Origin: Glaciecola sp. UBA2563
GTDB taxonomy: Bacteria > Pseudomonadota > Gammaproteobacteria > Enterobacterales > Alteromonadaceae
DNA: 36,265 bases
Reading direction: 5' to 3'
Assembly: GCA_002340325.1 (NCBI GenBank)
Contig: DDLV01000150.1
Coordinates: 1 to 36,265, forward strand
Position numbers and translations under genes: made by a program
The notes under the pieces: generated by a model
Seen by the model: only the letters and a program-made list of their open reading frames with translations
The model's database searches: none
What the model was told of the DNA's origin: nothing
In this document: in pieces, positions 17,353 to 25,277 of the stretch
Numbering within the stretch: the first letter of the stretch is position 1
How the letters are laid out: each line of letters begins with the position of its first letter

Positions 17353-17856
17353 TCACGCAGAGGTCGTTTCCGCCGCAACTAACTGTTCCTGTTTTGAACC
17401 GAATAACGCAAATACTTCACCTCGGTTTAACCACATTAACGCAACAGACATTAACCAGATACCACAGGCAGACATAAACAAAAGCCCACCATCACCCAAT
17501 ACATCGACACCTAGCGGCGTAAATAGGTGGAAAAATATAGCGCCTGAAATAATGCCGAACGACATTGCAGCGCCCAGAGGAATCAAGAACTTTCTCGCTG
17601 TAAATAATCCGACCAGCATGATGATCGATGCAATTAGCTCACTTGTTCCAATCACGTAGGCGCTAAAGATACCGGGTGGTAAAAACAAACCTTCAATACC
17701 AAATGTTTGAGCTGCCCATTCGTTTAATGTACCGAAGATATGAAGTGTCTCAACTGAATCTGTGAATTTAAATCTAAGCGCTTGAATAAATACGACGCTT
17801 ATATAAATGACCATAGCAGCTGTCGCGTTTTTCTTGGTGAAATATTTGGAAAACAT
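17353..17856 (-). CDS. DoxX-like four-helix inner-membrane protein
   Basis: A 167-residue integral membrane protein with four hydrophobic segments (near AAMVIYISVVFIQAL, YVIGTSELIASIIMLVGLF, GAAMSFGIISGAIFFHLF and LLFMSACGIWLMSVALMW), the length and layout of DoxX/DUF-type redox-associated membrane proteins. AAGGAA lies about 8 nt before the ATG. It follows the YHS protein gene by 115 nt on the same strand and both end at one terminator, so they form an operon facing a TetR gene. The proximity suggests a joint envelope redox or metal task, but this is inferred. Confidence 0.8.
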   Translation of the reverse strand: MFSKYFTKKNATAAMVIYISVVFIQALRFKFTDSVETLHIFGTLNEWAAQTFGIEGLFLPPGIFSAYVIGTSELIASIIMLVGLFTARKFLIPLGAAMSFGIISGAIFFHLFTPLGVDVLGDGGLLFMSACGIWLMSVALMWLNRGEVFALFGSKQEQLVAAETTSA

Positions 17857-17971
17857 TGTTATTTCCTTCTTATTGAATGTGGTTATTAAATATATCTATT
17901 GAAAGTACTAATTGTTGGTGATCAAGCGCGGCCGGTTACCGTTGTTTGCGATGGCCGCGCGGTTTAATTTA

Positions 17972-18418
17972 TTACTCGACAGACAAGTCTACTTTATTCG
18001 GATAGTTCTTATCAGCTTCGGCGATGAAATAATCGATGTCTTCTGCAAAACGCTTAGCAACTTTCTTGTTGTAGTTAAGGTAAAGCTTACCGTTATAAAT
18101 TTGGAATGCATCTTCATCAATGCTGACTAATTTATCATTTGCTATTCCGAAAGCGCAGTAACCGCCATATTGTGGTGCGTATTTTTCAGGGTCTGATTCA
18201 AAAAGTGCCTTGTTTTCTTCAGATGAAAAATGCCATTCAGCTCCACGCCAAGTTAATACGATATCATCAGCGCCTTTTACCGCCTTATTTTGTGTCCAGT
18301 ACGCAACCGTGTCGTAACCATAAATTGCTTTGTTGTTGAAAGTGCCTGTTTCAATCGGCGGCTTTGCTAACGCAAATGCGCTGGTTAGTAATAAAAATAA
18401 TAAAGTGATAGCTCGCAT
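17972..18418 (-). CDS. Exported YHS domain-containing protein (second of two)
   Basis: A 148-residue protein with a clear signal peptide (MRAITLLFLLLTSAFALA). The YHS domain reads YGYDTVAYWTQNKAVKG, WHFSSEENKALFESDPEKYA and PQYGGYCAFG. It shares domain order and most motifs with the protein at 14988-15419. GAGAGGA lies 7-8 nt before the ATG at 18418; the upstream ATG at 18463 would hide the signal peptide. It is the first gene of a two-gene operon with the DoxX-like protein, divergent from tetR with the operator about 180 nt upstream, so TetR control is likely. Confidence 0.9.
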   Translation of the reverse strand: MRAITLLFLLLTSAFALAKPPIETGTFNNKAIYGYDTVAYWTQNKAVKGADDIVLTWRGAEWHFSSEENKALFESDPEKYAPQYGGYCAFGIANDKLVSIDEDAFQIYNGKLYLNYNKKVAKRFAEDIDYFIAEADKNYPNKVDLSVE

Positions 18419-18570
18419 TGTATTGTCCTCTCTGATTAAATTTTGTGTTTTGGTGTTATGCAATCAATTTAAAAGTAAACCGAAATGTTTATTTTTAAAA
18501 ATCAATTTCATCATGCTTGCTATACAAGACCTTTAAGCATTTGGAAATATTTCAATTTATTTCTCAATTA

Positions 18571-18598
18571 TTGAAAAAAATTAAATCGCCCTTAATAT
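18571..18598 (+). promoter_or_regulatory. Candidate sigma-70 promoter of the tetR gene
   Basis: TTGAAA (18571-18576) and TAATAT (18593-18598) are separated by 16 nt. The expected transcription start falls inside the palindrome at 18599-18617, so bound TetR would block its own promoter. Confidence 0.55.
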
Positions 18599-18617
18599 AA
18601 ACTAAACGGTTTAGTTT
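18599..18617. promoter_or_regulatory. Perfect TetR-type operator palindrome
   Basis: AAACTAAAC-G-GTTTAGTTT is a 19-bp perfect palindrome, size and symmetry typical of TetR operators. It ends 3 nt before the tetR start codon, directly downstream of a promoter-like sequence, and lies in the divergent region shared with the YHS-DoxX operon. Confidence 0.8.
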
Positions 18618-18620
18618 GAA

Positions 18621-19199
18621 ATGAGTGGCGTCATAGTGCCTCAAATATCTAAAAGAGAAGTGGTTATTGATGCCGCTATACGGCTTTTTAAGAAGAACGG
18701 TGTCAATTTGACCGGCGTTGAAGACATCATTAGGGAAGCCAATGTTTCAAAAAAAACGCTTTATAACCATTTCAACACCAAAGATGAACTTATCTTAGCG
18801 GCACTCAGAAAAGACGATGAACTGGGTCGCAACGCATTAATGAAATATGTAGGTCAGTCGTCTGACGACATAAAGTCACAAATACTATCAATATTCGATT
18901 TTTATCATAGCTGGTTTAACAGCCAGGATTTCAATGGTTGTTTCTTTATTAAAACAGCGGCAGAGCTAAAACAAAGCAATGACGCTGCAAGGGGAGTTTG
19001 CGCCGACCATAAGCGTCTTATACAAGCCTACATAGAGAAACTGCTACACAATGCTGAAGTCATCGAGGCGAAGTTGGTTGCCGAAAGAATCAATATGTTG
19101 CTAGAAGGAGCAACCATATATGCGCAAGTCATGTCCGACAAAAGAGCCGCCATAAAAGCGAAAGCAATGGCTGAATATTATTTGAGCGAAGTGCTATAA
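18621..19199 (+). CDS. TetR/AcrR family transcriptional regulator
   Basis: A 192-residue regulator with an N-terminal helix-turn-helix (VVIDAAIRLFKKNGVNLTGV ... SKKTLYNHFNTKDELILAA, residues about 12-62) and a ligand-binding domain ending ERINMLLEGATIYAQVMSD. It resembles the AcrR group with the TetR_C-type C-terminal half seen in regulators of small oxidoreductase or YHS-type genes. The ATG at 18621 has no Shine-Dalgarno sequence: the operator occupies that space, and a transcript from the proposed promoter would have a leader of only about 15 nt, so near-leaderless translation is likely. It probably represses itself and the divergent YHS-DoxX operon. The inducer is unknown. Confidence 0.9.
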   Translation: MSGVIVPQISKREVVIDAAIRLFKKNGVNLTGVEDIIREANVSKKTLYNHFNTKDELILAALRKDDELGRNALMKYVGQSSDDIKSQILSIFDFYHSWFNSQDFNGCFFIKTAAELKQSNDAARGVCADHKRLIQAYIEKLLHNAEVIEAKLVAERINMLLEGATIYAQVMSDKRAAIKAKAMAEYYLSEVL

Positions 19200-19509
19200 A
19201 TCACCAAACTATCGAAGTGCAATATCCCATTACAGCAATTTTTTAAAATTTGAACACCATTTTTTTAAACTTTGAACTTTGCGTTCAAAAATTGTGTTCA
19301 CTTTTTAAGTCAGTGTTTTATTGATTACGCCAATCATTAAGTCATTATTTAAGTACTGCGCCATATTTATATTAAACCACTGAAATATATAGATTTAATA
19401 TTTTGGCACACCTCCTGCTTTACTCAACACAACGAACGTATCTTTTAATTGTTTTAGTAGTACGTTGACACGGTTTTAATCAAACAGTGCAACGGTAGAG
19501 GTAGTAAAC
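19200..19509. other. 310-nt AT-rich region upstream of the subtilase, with repeats
   Basis: No gene is seen. It contains two near-identical 17-nt direct repeats (19239-19255 and 19261-19277, TTTTTTAAA-N-TTTGAAC) and an inverted copy at 19283-19289, described separately. The protease promoter must lie here. GAGG about 10 nt before the ATG at 19510 is the ribosome binding site. Confidence 0.6.
19239..19289. promoter_or_regulatory. Direct and inverted TTTGAAC repeats, candidate operator
   Basis: TTTTTTAAA-N-TTTGAAC occurs at 19239-19255 and 19261-19277 (22-bp period, about two helical turns). TTTGAAC (19271-19277) is also mirrored by GTTCAAA (19283-19289) with a 5-nt spacer. The arrangement suggests cooperative binding of a dimeric regulator. 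Confidence 0.45.
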
Positions 19510-21984
19510 ATGAAACGAGGCTTAATCAGCGTAGCGATAATAGGTACACTGGGTGCTTTTTCTTATAGTCTTTATAACGGTGGTCAGCAAGCCGAAGTAG
19601 AACACATGATTCTGCTAGGCTTGCCCAAGCATCAGCTTGCTGAAGTGGTTGAAAAATCCGGCGGTGAAATCACCGAGACGTTTAAATATATTAACGCTGT
19701 CTCTGTAGAGGTTACTCCACGTCAGCTGGATAAAATCAAAGCAGACTATCCTTCGATTAAAACATTCGAAAATAGCACTGTTAAAACCGCGTCAACACTT
19801 TTAGACGACCCTTACTCAAACGAAGTCCTCAAACCAGGTGATGTTGCGTTTGATGAAAGCAGCAGACGCGTAAAAATTCGTGGCGTTAATACTAGCGGTG
19901 AAACGCTTAACGTAAATGGCCTTAATCTAGATATTCCGTCTCGCAACGGTAAGTTAAGGAACATTAAGTTAAATGGTGTCTGGAGTAAAGCAAGCAACGT
20001 CAAAAAAGGAAGTTTAGCTTTATCGCAAGAACAGCGATTCTCGCTGGCCGACGGCGAAACATTTGATGTCGAGTTAGAGTTTCAGAAAAACATCGACACT
20101 AAGGTTTCTAATTATGCGATGTCGATTGGTGACTCAAAAGCTGCAACAGAAAGTCGCATGAAGTTCAGCGTTGAAGAACAAAGCGCTACATGGACAATCG
20201 CAAACGATATGTCTGGAACAGCGAAGCTTAATAAACTTACCTTAACCGCTCCTCAAGGAAACGGCAGTGTCACAGACGTTACAATCAATGGCACAGATGT
20301 TCGATTTAAGGAGCAAAATAATGGACGGATCAAGCTACTTGGTAATTTTAACTTAGATGCAGAAAGGCCTTTAGTTATTGAGCTTGGATTTGATCAACTA
20401 ACATCTGCAAACACAGCCGATTATGGTATTTCCTTTAAAGTAAACAGTAATCCCGATATCGAAGTTCGTAAAGGCACTACAAAGTTTGTGCAAGGTAAAG
20501 AGCGTGATACGTATTTTGCTTCGATAGTGAACGCAGACGATGTACATGAGCTTGGATATACCGGAAGTGGCGTAACGGTTGCCGTTATCGATACCGGTGT
20601 CGTGCAGATGGATGAACTCTATAACGATGCTTATGGTTTTAGTAAGAATGTGCACGTTGTTGATTTATGGGATGATTCAAATTCATCTTATGGTTTCGAT
20701 GACAATGGCCACGGTACGCACGTCACTAGTGTCATTGCTAATTCAAGCGTCAAACAAAACCTTGATACGACCTCAACCACGACTTACAACGGTATCGCAC
20801 CAAACGCCGATATCGTTGCGATAAAAGCATTCGATCAGAATGGCCGCTCTACTTACGAGAAAGTATTGCAGTCGCTTGAATACGTGATTGAAAACAGAAG
20901 CTTACATAATATTCGCGTTTTAAACCTTTCCTTTAGCGCGTTGCCAACCTCTTACTACTGGGACGATCCGATTAACCAGTTAGTCATGCGCGCGTGGCAA
21001 GAAGGTATTGTTGTCGTTGCGGCTGCTGGTAACCGCGGTTCAGACGCGATGAGCATCGGCGTTCCGGGCAACGTTCCTTACATCATCACCGTAGGTGCTA
21101 CGTCAGATAATAACTCGCCATATAACTTTAACGATGACTATGTGACGAGTTTCTCAAGCGCGGGCCCAACATATGAAGGCTTTGTGAAGCCAGAATTGGT
21201 TGCACCTGGTAGCCGTATTCAGGGCTTAGTCGGCGAAAACACATTTATCAGAGATCACTTCTCTATGTTTGATGTAGACCCATTTGATGAGCATGACTAC
21301 TTTGATTTGTCTGGTACGTCACAGTCAACAGCCATCATTTCAGGTGTCGTCGCGCTTATGTTAGAGGCTGATCCATACCTAACACCTGACGATATTAAGT
21401 GCCGTCTGATCGCAACAGCGTCAGCTGCGGTAACTGCGGAAGGTGACTTAGCATTTAGCATCTATCAGCAAGGTGCTGGACTTGTGAATGCACTTGAAGC
21501 CGTCAGAAGCACTGAGCGCGACTGCGCTAACGAAGGCATGTCAATTGCTGCTGATATTGCTGGCGAAGAACACTACATTGGTCCGGTAAGGTTCGACGAG
21601 CAAACAGAAGAGTTCTATATCCCAGGTGCCGATGGTTTAGAGTGGAATGGTTTTTATAACGATTCACAGCTATGGAGACACACACGCTTCAATGCAGATT
21701 CACAGTTGTGGGGTAGAACAAGCTTTAACGCTGACTCACAGTTATGGAGACATACAAGGTTTAATAGCAACTCGCAGCTATGGAGACACACAACATTTAA
21801 CACTGACTCTCAGTTGTGGGGTAACCCAGGGTTTAATGCGGACTCACAGCTATGGGGCAACAATCGCTTCAACACGGATTCTCAACTATGGCGTCACAGT
21901 CGCTTCAACACTGATTCACAGCTGTGGGGCAATAGACGATTTAGCAGTGACTCCATCACGAACAAATGGGTTGACCACGATTAA
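19510..21984 (+). CDS. Secreted subtilisin-like S8 serine protease with SQLW repeat tail
   Basis: An 824-residue exported protease. It has an N-terminal signal (MKRGLISVAIIGTLGAFSYS), an I9-like pro-region (about 28-90), two tandem beta-sandwich-like segments of unknown type (about 100-220 and 225-340, similar to each other: VNGLNLDIP/LNKLTLTAP), then the catalytic domain (about 340-670). The triad is Asp361 (VIDTGV), His401 (GHGTHV) and Ser604 (SGTSQSTA, where most subtilases have GTSMATP), with Asn508 (AAAGNRG) in the oxyanion hole. The last 100 residues are eight 12-residue repeats with core DSQLW. The placement of beta domains between pro-region and catalytic domain is unusual. The tail may be a cell-wall, membrane or secretion-associated binding element. 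It is a single gene with a strong terminator. Confidence 0.93.
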   Translation: MKRGLISVAIIGTLGAFSYSLYNGGQQAEVEHMILLGLPKHQLAEVVEKSGGEITETFKYINAVSVEVTPRQLDKIKADYPSIKTFENSTVKTASTLLDDPYSNEVLKPGDVAFDESSRRVKIRGVNTSGETLNVNGLNLDIPSRNGKLRNIKLNGVWSKASNVKKGSLALSQEQRFSLADGETFDVELEFQKNIDTKVSNYAMSIGDSKAATESRMKFSVEEQSATWTIANDMSGTAKLNKLTLTAPQGNGSVTDVTINGTDVRFKEQNNGRIKLLGNFNLDAERPLVIELGFDQLTSANTADYGISFKVNSNPDIEVRKGTTKFVQGKERDTYFASIVNADDVHELGYTGSGVTVAVIDTGVVQMDELYNDAYGFSKNVHVVDLWDDSNSSYGFDDNGHGTHVTSVIANSSVKQNLDTTSTTTYNGIAPNADIVAIKAFDQNGRSTYEKVLQSLEYVIENRSLHNIRVLNLSFSALPTSYYWDDPINQLVMRAWQEGIVVVAAAGNRGSDAMSIGVPGNVPYIITVGATSDNNSPYNFNDDYVTSFSSAGPTYEGFVKPELVAPGSRIQGLVGENTFIRDHFSMFDVDPFDEHDYFDLSGTSQSTAIISGVVALMLEADPYLTPDDIKCRLIATASAAVTAEGDLAFSIYQQGAGLVNALEAVRSTERDCANEGMSIAADIAGEEHYIGPVRFDEQTEEFYIPGADGLEWNGFYNDSQLWRHTRFNADSQLWGRTSFNADSQLWRHTRFNSNSQLWRHTTFNTDSQLWGNPGFNADSQLWGNNRFNTDSQLWRHSRFNTDSQLWGNRRFSSDSITNKWVDHD
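21655..21942 (+). repeat. Eight tandem 36-nt coding repeats (SQLW repeats)
   Basis: Eight consecutive 36-nt units starting at 21655, 21691, 21727, 21763, 21799, 21835, 21871 and 21907 encode 12-residue repeats of the form N-x-D-S-Q-L-W-(RH or G)-x-x-x-F. A degenerate ninth start (SSDS) follows. The SQLW core is invariant, the variable positions alternate RHTR/GNxR types, and codons differ between units, so the repeats are maintained at protein level rather than being a fresh duplication. Confidence 0.95.
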
Positions 21985-22060
21985 TAAAGATAACGCTATG
22001 ATCTTATTGCTAACATAGATTGATAGCGTTCTCAATCATTCATCATAGATCCTTTAGGAC

Positions 22061-22092
22061 AGCACCGATGATAAGAACATCGGTGCTTTTTT
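22061..22092 (+). terminator. Rho-independent terminator of the subtilase gene
   Basis: AGCACCGATG (22061-22070) and CATCGGTGCT (22078-22087) form a perfect 10-bp stem with a 7-nt loop followed by a T-run to 22092. A weaker inverted pair AACGCTAT/ATAGCGTT lies just upstream. Confidence 0.92.
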
Positions 22093-22140
22093 GTAACTAC
22101 CCTATCACTTATGGTTTTCTTTTTGAGGCACTACCACTTT

Positions 22141-24063
22141 TTAGCATACATAAGCTTTTAAAGTCTTATCCAATTGCTCTGTGTTCGAGGATATTTCGTA
22201 AGTTAACTCCTCTAATTTCTTGGCAGTTATAGCATTGTCTTCACCAGAAACCTTAATTGATTCTGTCCGAGATGCGATAGAATTTGAAACCGAAGCCTGT
22301 TCTTTTGCCGACGTCGTATTACTGGCATTTAGATCTGAGATATCTCTCACCTGCTTTACTACTTTCTGAACTGCATCACCGATAGATTCGGTTTTGGTCG
22401 CGTTAGTTACGGCATCGTTCCGATTTTGTTCAATCATTGCACACGCCTTCGTACTACCTTGTTGAAGCTTTTCAATCATGTTGTGTATATCGGTAGTTGA
22501 GTCTTGAGTCCTACTTGCCAGTGATCTCACTTCATCTGCAACGACTGCAAAGCCCCTTCCTTGTTCACCCGCTCTTGCCGCCTCAATAGCCGCATTAAGA
22601 GCTAATAAGTTGGTTTGGTCAGCGATATTGCTAATGACGTCCATAACGCCACCAATTTCCTCGCTTGCACTGGCTAGCTCATTGATGACAACCATTGACT
22701 CACTTAACTCAGAAGCTTGTTGCCTGATAGCTGAAATACTTTCTTGAAGAATACTATAACTAGTATTTGCTTCAGAAATCGCGTTTCTGGCGGCTTCATC
22801 TGCCCGAGCAGCATTCAGCTGCACACTGTCTGCAGTTGTGCTCATCTCTTGAACGGCAGCTGCAACCTGAATAGACTCATCACTTAATCGCGTAGCTGAA
22901 ACAGTTGAATCAGACGCCGTGTTTGAAAGATCAGATACAACGTTTTTTAGTTTCATCGAAGATGCACTGATGTCCCGCATAGACGTTTGCAGACGTGACA
23001 AAAGCTTATTAAACCCTTTTGCCATCTGTCCAAACTCATTACTTTCGGATTCATCAAATCTAACTGTTAGATCTGCATCACCATTGGCTATTTCGTTGAC
23101 TGAATCAATATAATAATTCAATGGTTTACCAACAATTTGCATTACGAGAAAGTAAGTCACTAAAAACAACAAAGAAGCGCCAACAATAATAAAAATGATG
23201 TTTTTGATTACCGAACTGGTGACCAAGCTAGCGACATCCGCCTTTGGATAAGCCACATAAATACTATATTCCCATGCAGGGAATGTTTCTGTTTCAACCA
23301 CCCATTCTTCATTACTGCTATTGATGATGCTTTGAATATCGTCTGTGCTCATGTTGTTTGAATGCAGCCTCACGCTATTCTTGCTGTCTGCCAGCGCAAC
23401 AAAACCGTTGGTTAACACACGGTCAGATGCGATTGAATCAGCTACTGCTGTCAAGTCTGCTGAGTAGCCCACATAAGCGATGCCAATGACGCGTCCACTT
23501 GTATCTTTGATAGGTTCATAGGCGGTTAAGAATGGCATACCCAAAATATCAACTTTACCGTAATACGCTTTCGATTGTTTTATTTGTTGGATAGCTTTTC
23601 CAGTCGGCGATAGTTTTGTCCCTATCGCGCGTTTGCCATCTTTGATCACATTCGTGGTAATGCGAATGTAATCATCGCCACTTCGACTAAATATTGTCGC
23701 GGTGCCATCCATTATGTCTGTTAAGCCATCAACTAACTCAAAGTTATTGCCTTGAGGCACATTTCCAAAATACAGATCAGTCGCATTAGTGCCATTTACG
23801 GTAATGCTACCGCCTTGTTTAGGAGTACCCAGTGCCTTACTATTCTGCGCAAGCAATCGCATGCTATTGACTACGCGTTCTTTCATAATGTTGTCCGTGA
23901 CCTGAAGCGTACTCTGAATTCTCGTTGAAATCGTACTTACCGAGTCAGAGACACCAGCTTTTATATCGGACGATGTCTTAGTGGCAGTGACAATACTGAC
24001 AACCGTAGTAAGAACAAGTACAGCCGCCCCCATAATCGTTAAAAATCGAGTTTGTAGTTTCAT
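22141..24063 (-). CDS. Methyl-accepting chemotaxis protein with a periplasmic Cache domain
   Basis: A 640-residue transmembrane chemoreceptor. It has a first membrane helix at residues about 7-27, a periplasmic Cache_3/Cache_2-type sensor (about 30-280, with KVDILGMPFLTAYEPIKD and GRVIGIAYVGYSAD), a second helix (about 285-310, IIFIIVGASLLFLVTYFLV), a HAMP domain (KPLNYYIDSVNEIANGD), and a long cytoplasmic coiled coil with the canonical hairpin tip (ADQTNLLALNAAIEAARAGE). It should relay ligand binding to CheA/CheW; no CheB/CheR-tethering pentapeptide is seen at the C-terminus (KAYVC). GAGG lies 11 nt before the ATG. A FliA-like promoter is visible upstream. The ligand is unknown. Confidence 0.94.
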   Translation of the reverse strand: MKLQTRFLTIMGAAVLVLTTVVSIVTATKTSSDIKAGVSDSVSTISTRIQSTLQVTDNIMKERVVNSMRLLAQNSKALGTPKQGGSITVNGTNATDLYFGNVPQGNNFELVDGLTDIMDGTATIFSRSGDDYIRITTNVIKDGKRAIGTKLSPTGKAIQQIKQSKAYYGKVDILGMPFLTAYEPIKDTSGRVIGIAYVGYSADLTAVADSIASDRVLTNGFVALADSKNSVRLHSNNMSTDDIQSIINSSNEEWVVETETFPAWEYSIYVAYPKADVASLVTSSVIKNIIFIIVGASLLFLVTYFLVMQIVGKPLNYYIDSVNEIANGDADLTVRFDESESNEFGQMAKGFNKLLSRLQTSMRDISASSMKLKNVVSDLSNTASDSTVSATRLSDESIQVAAAVQEMSTTADSVQLNAARADEAARNAISEANTSYSILQESISAIRQQASELSESMVVINELASASEEIGGVMDVISNIADQTNLLALNAAIEAARAGEQGRGFAVVADEVRSLASRTQDSTTDIHNMIEKLQQGSTKACAMIEQNRNDAVTNATKTESIGDAVQKVVKQVRDISDLNASNTTSAKEQASVSNSIASRTESIKVSGEDNAITAKKLEELTYEISSNTEQLDKTLKAYVC

Positions 24064-24126
24064 AGCATGGAGCCTCGTGGTTGTACTTTTATTAAAAAAA
24101 GTTAACGTTTGATACCTATAGTAGAA

Positions 24127-24153
24127 GTATCGACACGAAGACCGTTAACTTCA
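24127..24153 (-). promoter_or_regulatory. Candidate FliA (sigma-28) promoter of the chemoreceptor gene
   Basis: On the minus strand, TGAAGTTA, 11 nt, GTCGATAC compares with the sigma-28 consensus TAAAGTTT-N11-GCCGATAA (6 of 8 in each half, exact spacing). It lies about 64 nt upstream of the receptor start codon, and chemoreceptors are typical FliA targets. Confidence 0.45.
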
Positions 24154-24176
24154 GTAGCAGTTTTTTTTAGTGTGAA

Positions 24177-24749
24177 TTAATCCTCATTTTTGGTTTTTTT
24201 GATTTTGAAATCTTTGACGATCCCTGAGGACGTCTCTATGTCGCAGCAGTTAACCAAAGCAGATTTTAGTTGTTGTCTGCTGCGCACCAATCGACTCTTC
24301 ACTGCAGATACTGAGAGACTTTTACGTTTCGCAATCTCAGCAATAGTCAAACCTTCAAAGTCTTTTAGAATAAGCACCTGGCTGTATTTATTGTCCAAAG
24401 ACTCTGCAAACGGTCGTAGACACGTCGAGAAGAGCGCATGGGCTTCGAAGTCGTCTTCCTCTTCTACACGCTCGTTGACTATTTTCGAGATTTCAGTTCT
24501 CGGAAACTTAGCCGAATATCGATAATGGTCAGTTAGTACATTTTTTACAATGGCATACAACCATGCATTTACATTTTGTATGCCCATAGAAGTATTTAAT
24601 TCGACCTTGCGATCTTGCATCAACGCTTTGATGAAGGCGTCGTGAATGATGTCTTCAGCGATTGAAGGATCATCCAGTCTCGATTGCAAATACTTAATTA
24701 GGTTCTGCTTTAACGTCGAATACGCGTGTTCAATTTGTGTTTTGTCCAA
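24177..24749 (-). CDS. SigZ-like ECF sigma factor with C-terminal vicinal cysteines
   Basis: A 190-residue sigma-70 family factor with region 2 (SIAEDIIHDAFIKAL and NAWLYAIVKNVLTDHYR) and region 4 (EGLTIAEIAKRKSLSVSAVK, about residues 130-165). After region 4 comes a short tail with Cys168-Cys169 (VNCCDIETSSGIVKDF), a layout I associate with the SigZ group. No ATG fits; the TTG at 24749 with AGG 7 nt upstream is chosen. It starts 8 nt after the stop of the ArsI/CadI-like gene, so the two are co-transcribed. No anti-sigma gene is present. The Cys pair might sense thiol-reactive metalloids directly, which is inference. Confidence 0.85.
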   Translation of the reverse strand: MDKTQIEHAYSTLKQNLIKYLQSRLDDPSIAEDIIHDAFIKALMQDRKVELNTSMGIQNVNAWLYAIVKNVLTDHYRYSAKFPRTEISKIVNERVEEEDDFEAHALFSTCLRPFAESLDNKYSQVLILKDFEGLTIAEIAKRKSLSVSAVKSRLVRSRQQLKSALVNCCDIETSSGIVKDFKIKKTKNED

Positions 24750-24757
24750 CTTTGTAC

Positions 24758-25228
24758 CTACATCGTTTTTCTAAAGCAGCAACCATTCTGTTGAGTAGCG
24801 AAGTTTTCTGTAGCAGCGCTTTTTATATCATGTTTAATTTTATCCGTTCCATATTCCTTGATACGACCTTCACTATGAAAAAATTCCCAAACCACGTTTT
24901 GCGGATCAAGTAACCATTGCTTATAACTGTTTGCGTAGCAACAATTTGCGTCAGCTTCTTCAATAGTCGGTGCGGGAAGATCTCTGGCGCGCATGCCTAT
25001 GATTTCTTTTAGTTCAATTTCAGAATCAAACTCAACGCCAATGTGACTAATACCCTTTAGTTCGTTTTCAGCCCTTAGAGAAATTGCAAAATTGATCTTT
25101 GGATCTTCTAACATCCATTTAGCATAATCAGCCTCTTCTACCGTTGGCGAAGCACCAAATAACGCTGAATAAAACTGAATATTGGTGTTGAGGTTTTCGA
25201 CTTTGAGATGTACATGAAATCGTTTCAT
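24758..25228 (-). CDS. arsI: ArsI/CadI-family VOC metalloenzyme (C-As lyase-like)
   Basis: A 156-residue glyoxalase-fold (VOC) protein. ArsI enzymes are Fe(II) dioxygenases that cleave the C-As bond of trivalent organoarsenicals; CadI relatives are cadmium-induced. Family marks are RFHVHLKVENL, YSALFGASPTV, YAKWMLEDPKINFAIS, HIGVE, NCCYAN and WEFFHS. Candidate metal ligands are His5, His62 and Glu115, and the vicinal Cys96-Cys97 that bind As(III) in ArsI are present, as is a second C-terminal pair Cys150-Cys151. The ATG at 25228 has AGGAAA 8 nt upstream; longer in-frame starts are rejected. The next gene, a SigZ-like sigma factor, begins 8 nt after its stop. Whether the substrate is an organoarsenical here cannot be decided from sequence. 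Confidence 0.88.
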   Translation of the reverse strand: MKRFHVHLKVENLNTNIQFYSALFGASPTVEEADYAKWMLEDPKINFAISLRAENELKGISHIGVEFDSEIELKEIIGMRARDLPAPTIEEADANCCYANSYKQWLLDPQNVVWEFFHSEGRIKEYGTDKIKHDIKSAATENFATQQNGCCFRKTM

Positions 25229-25277
25229 TTGTTTTTCCTGATTGTTTGTTGTCATTTTCAATTGAGGTTTCAATATC

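Noticed and set aside
21655..21942. 36-nt periodic repeats resembling a CRISPR array
   Set aside because: The repeats are contiguous, in frame and encode a conserved SQLW peptide; there are no unique spacers.
21647..22018. 123-codon open frame over the subtilase tail in another frame
   Set aside because: Its repetitive sequence is the out-of-frame reading of the SQLW repeats.
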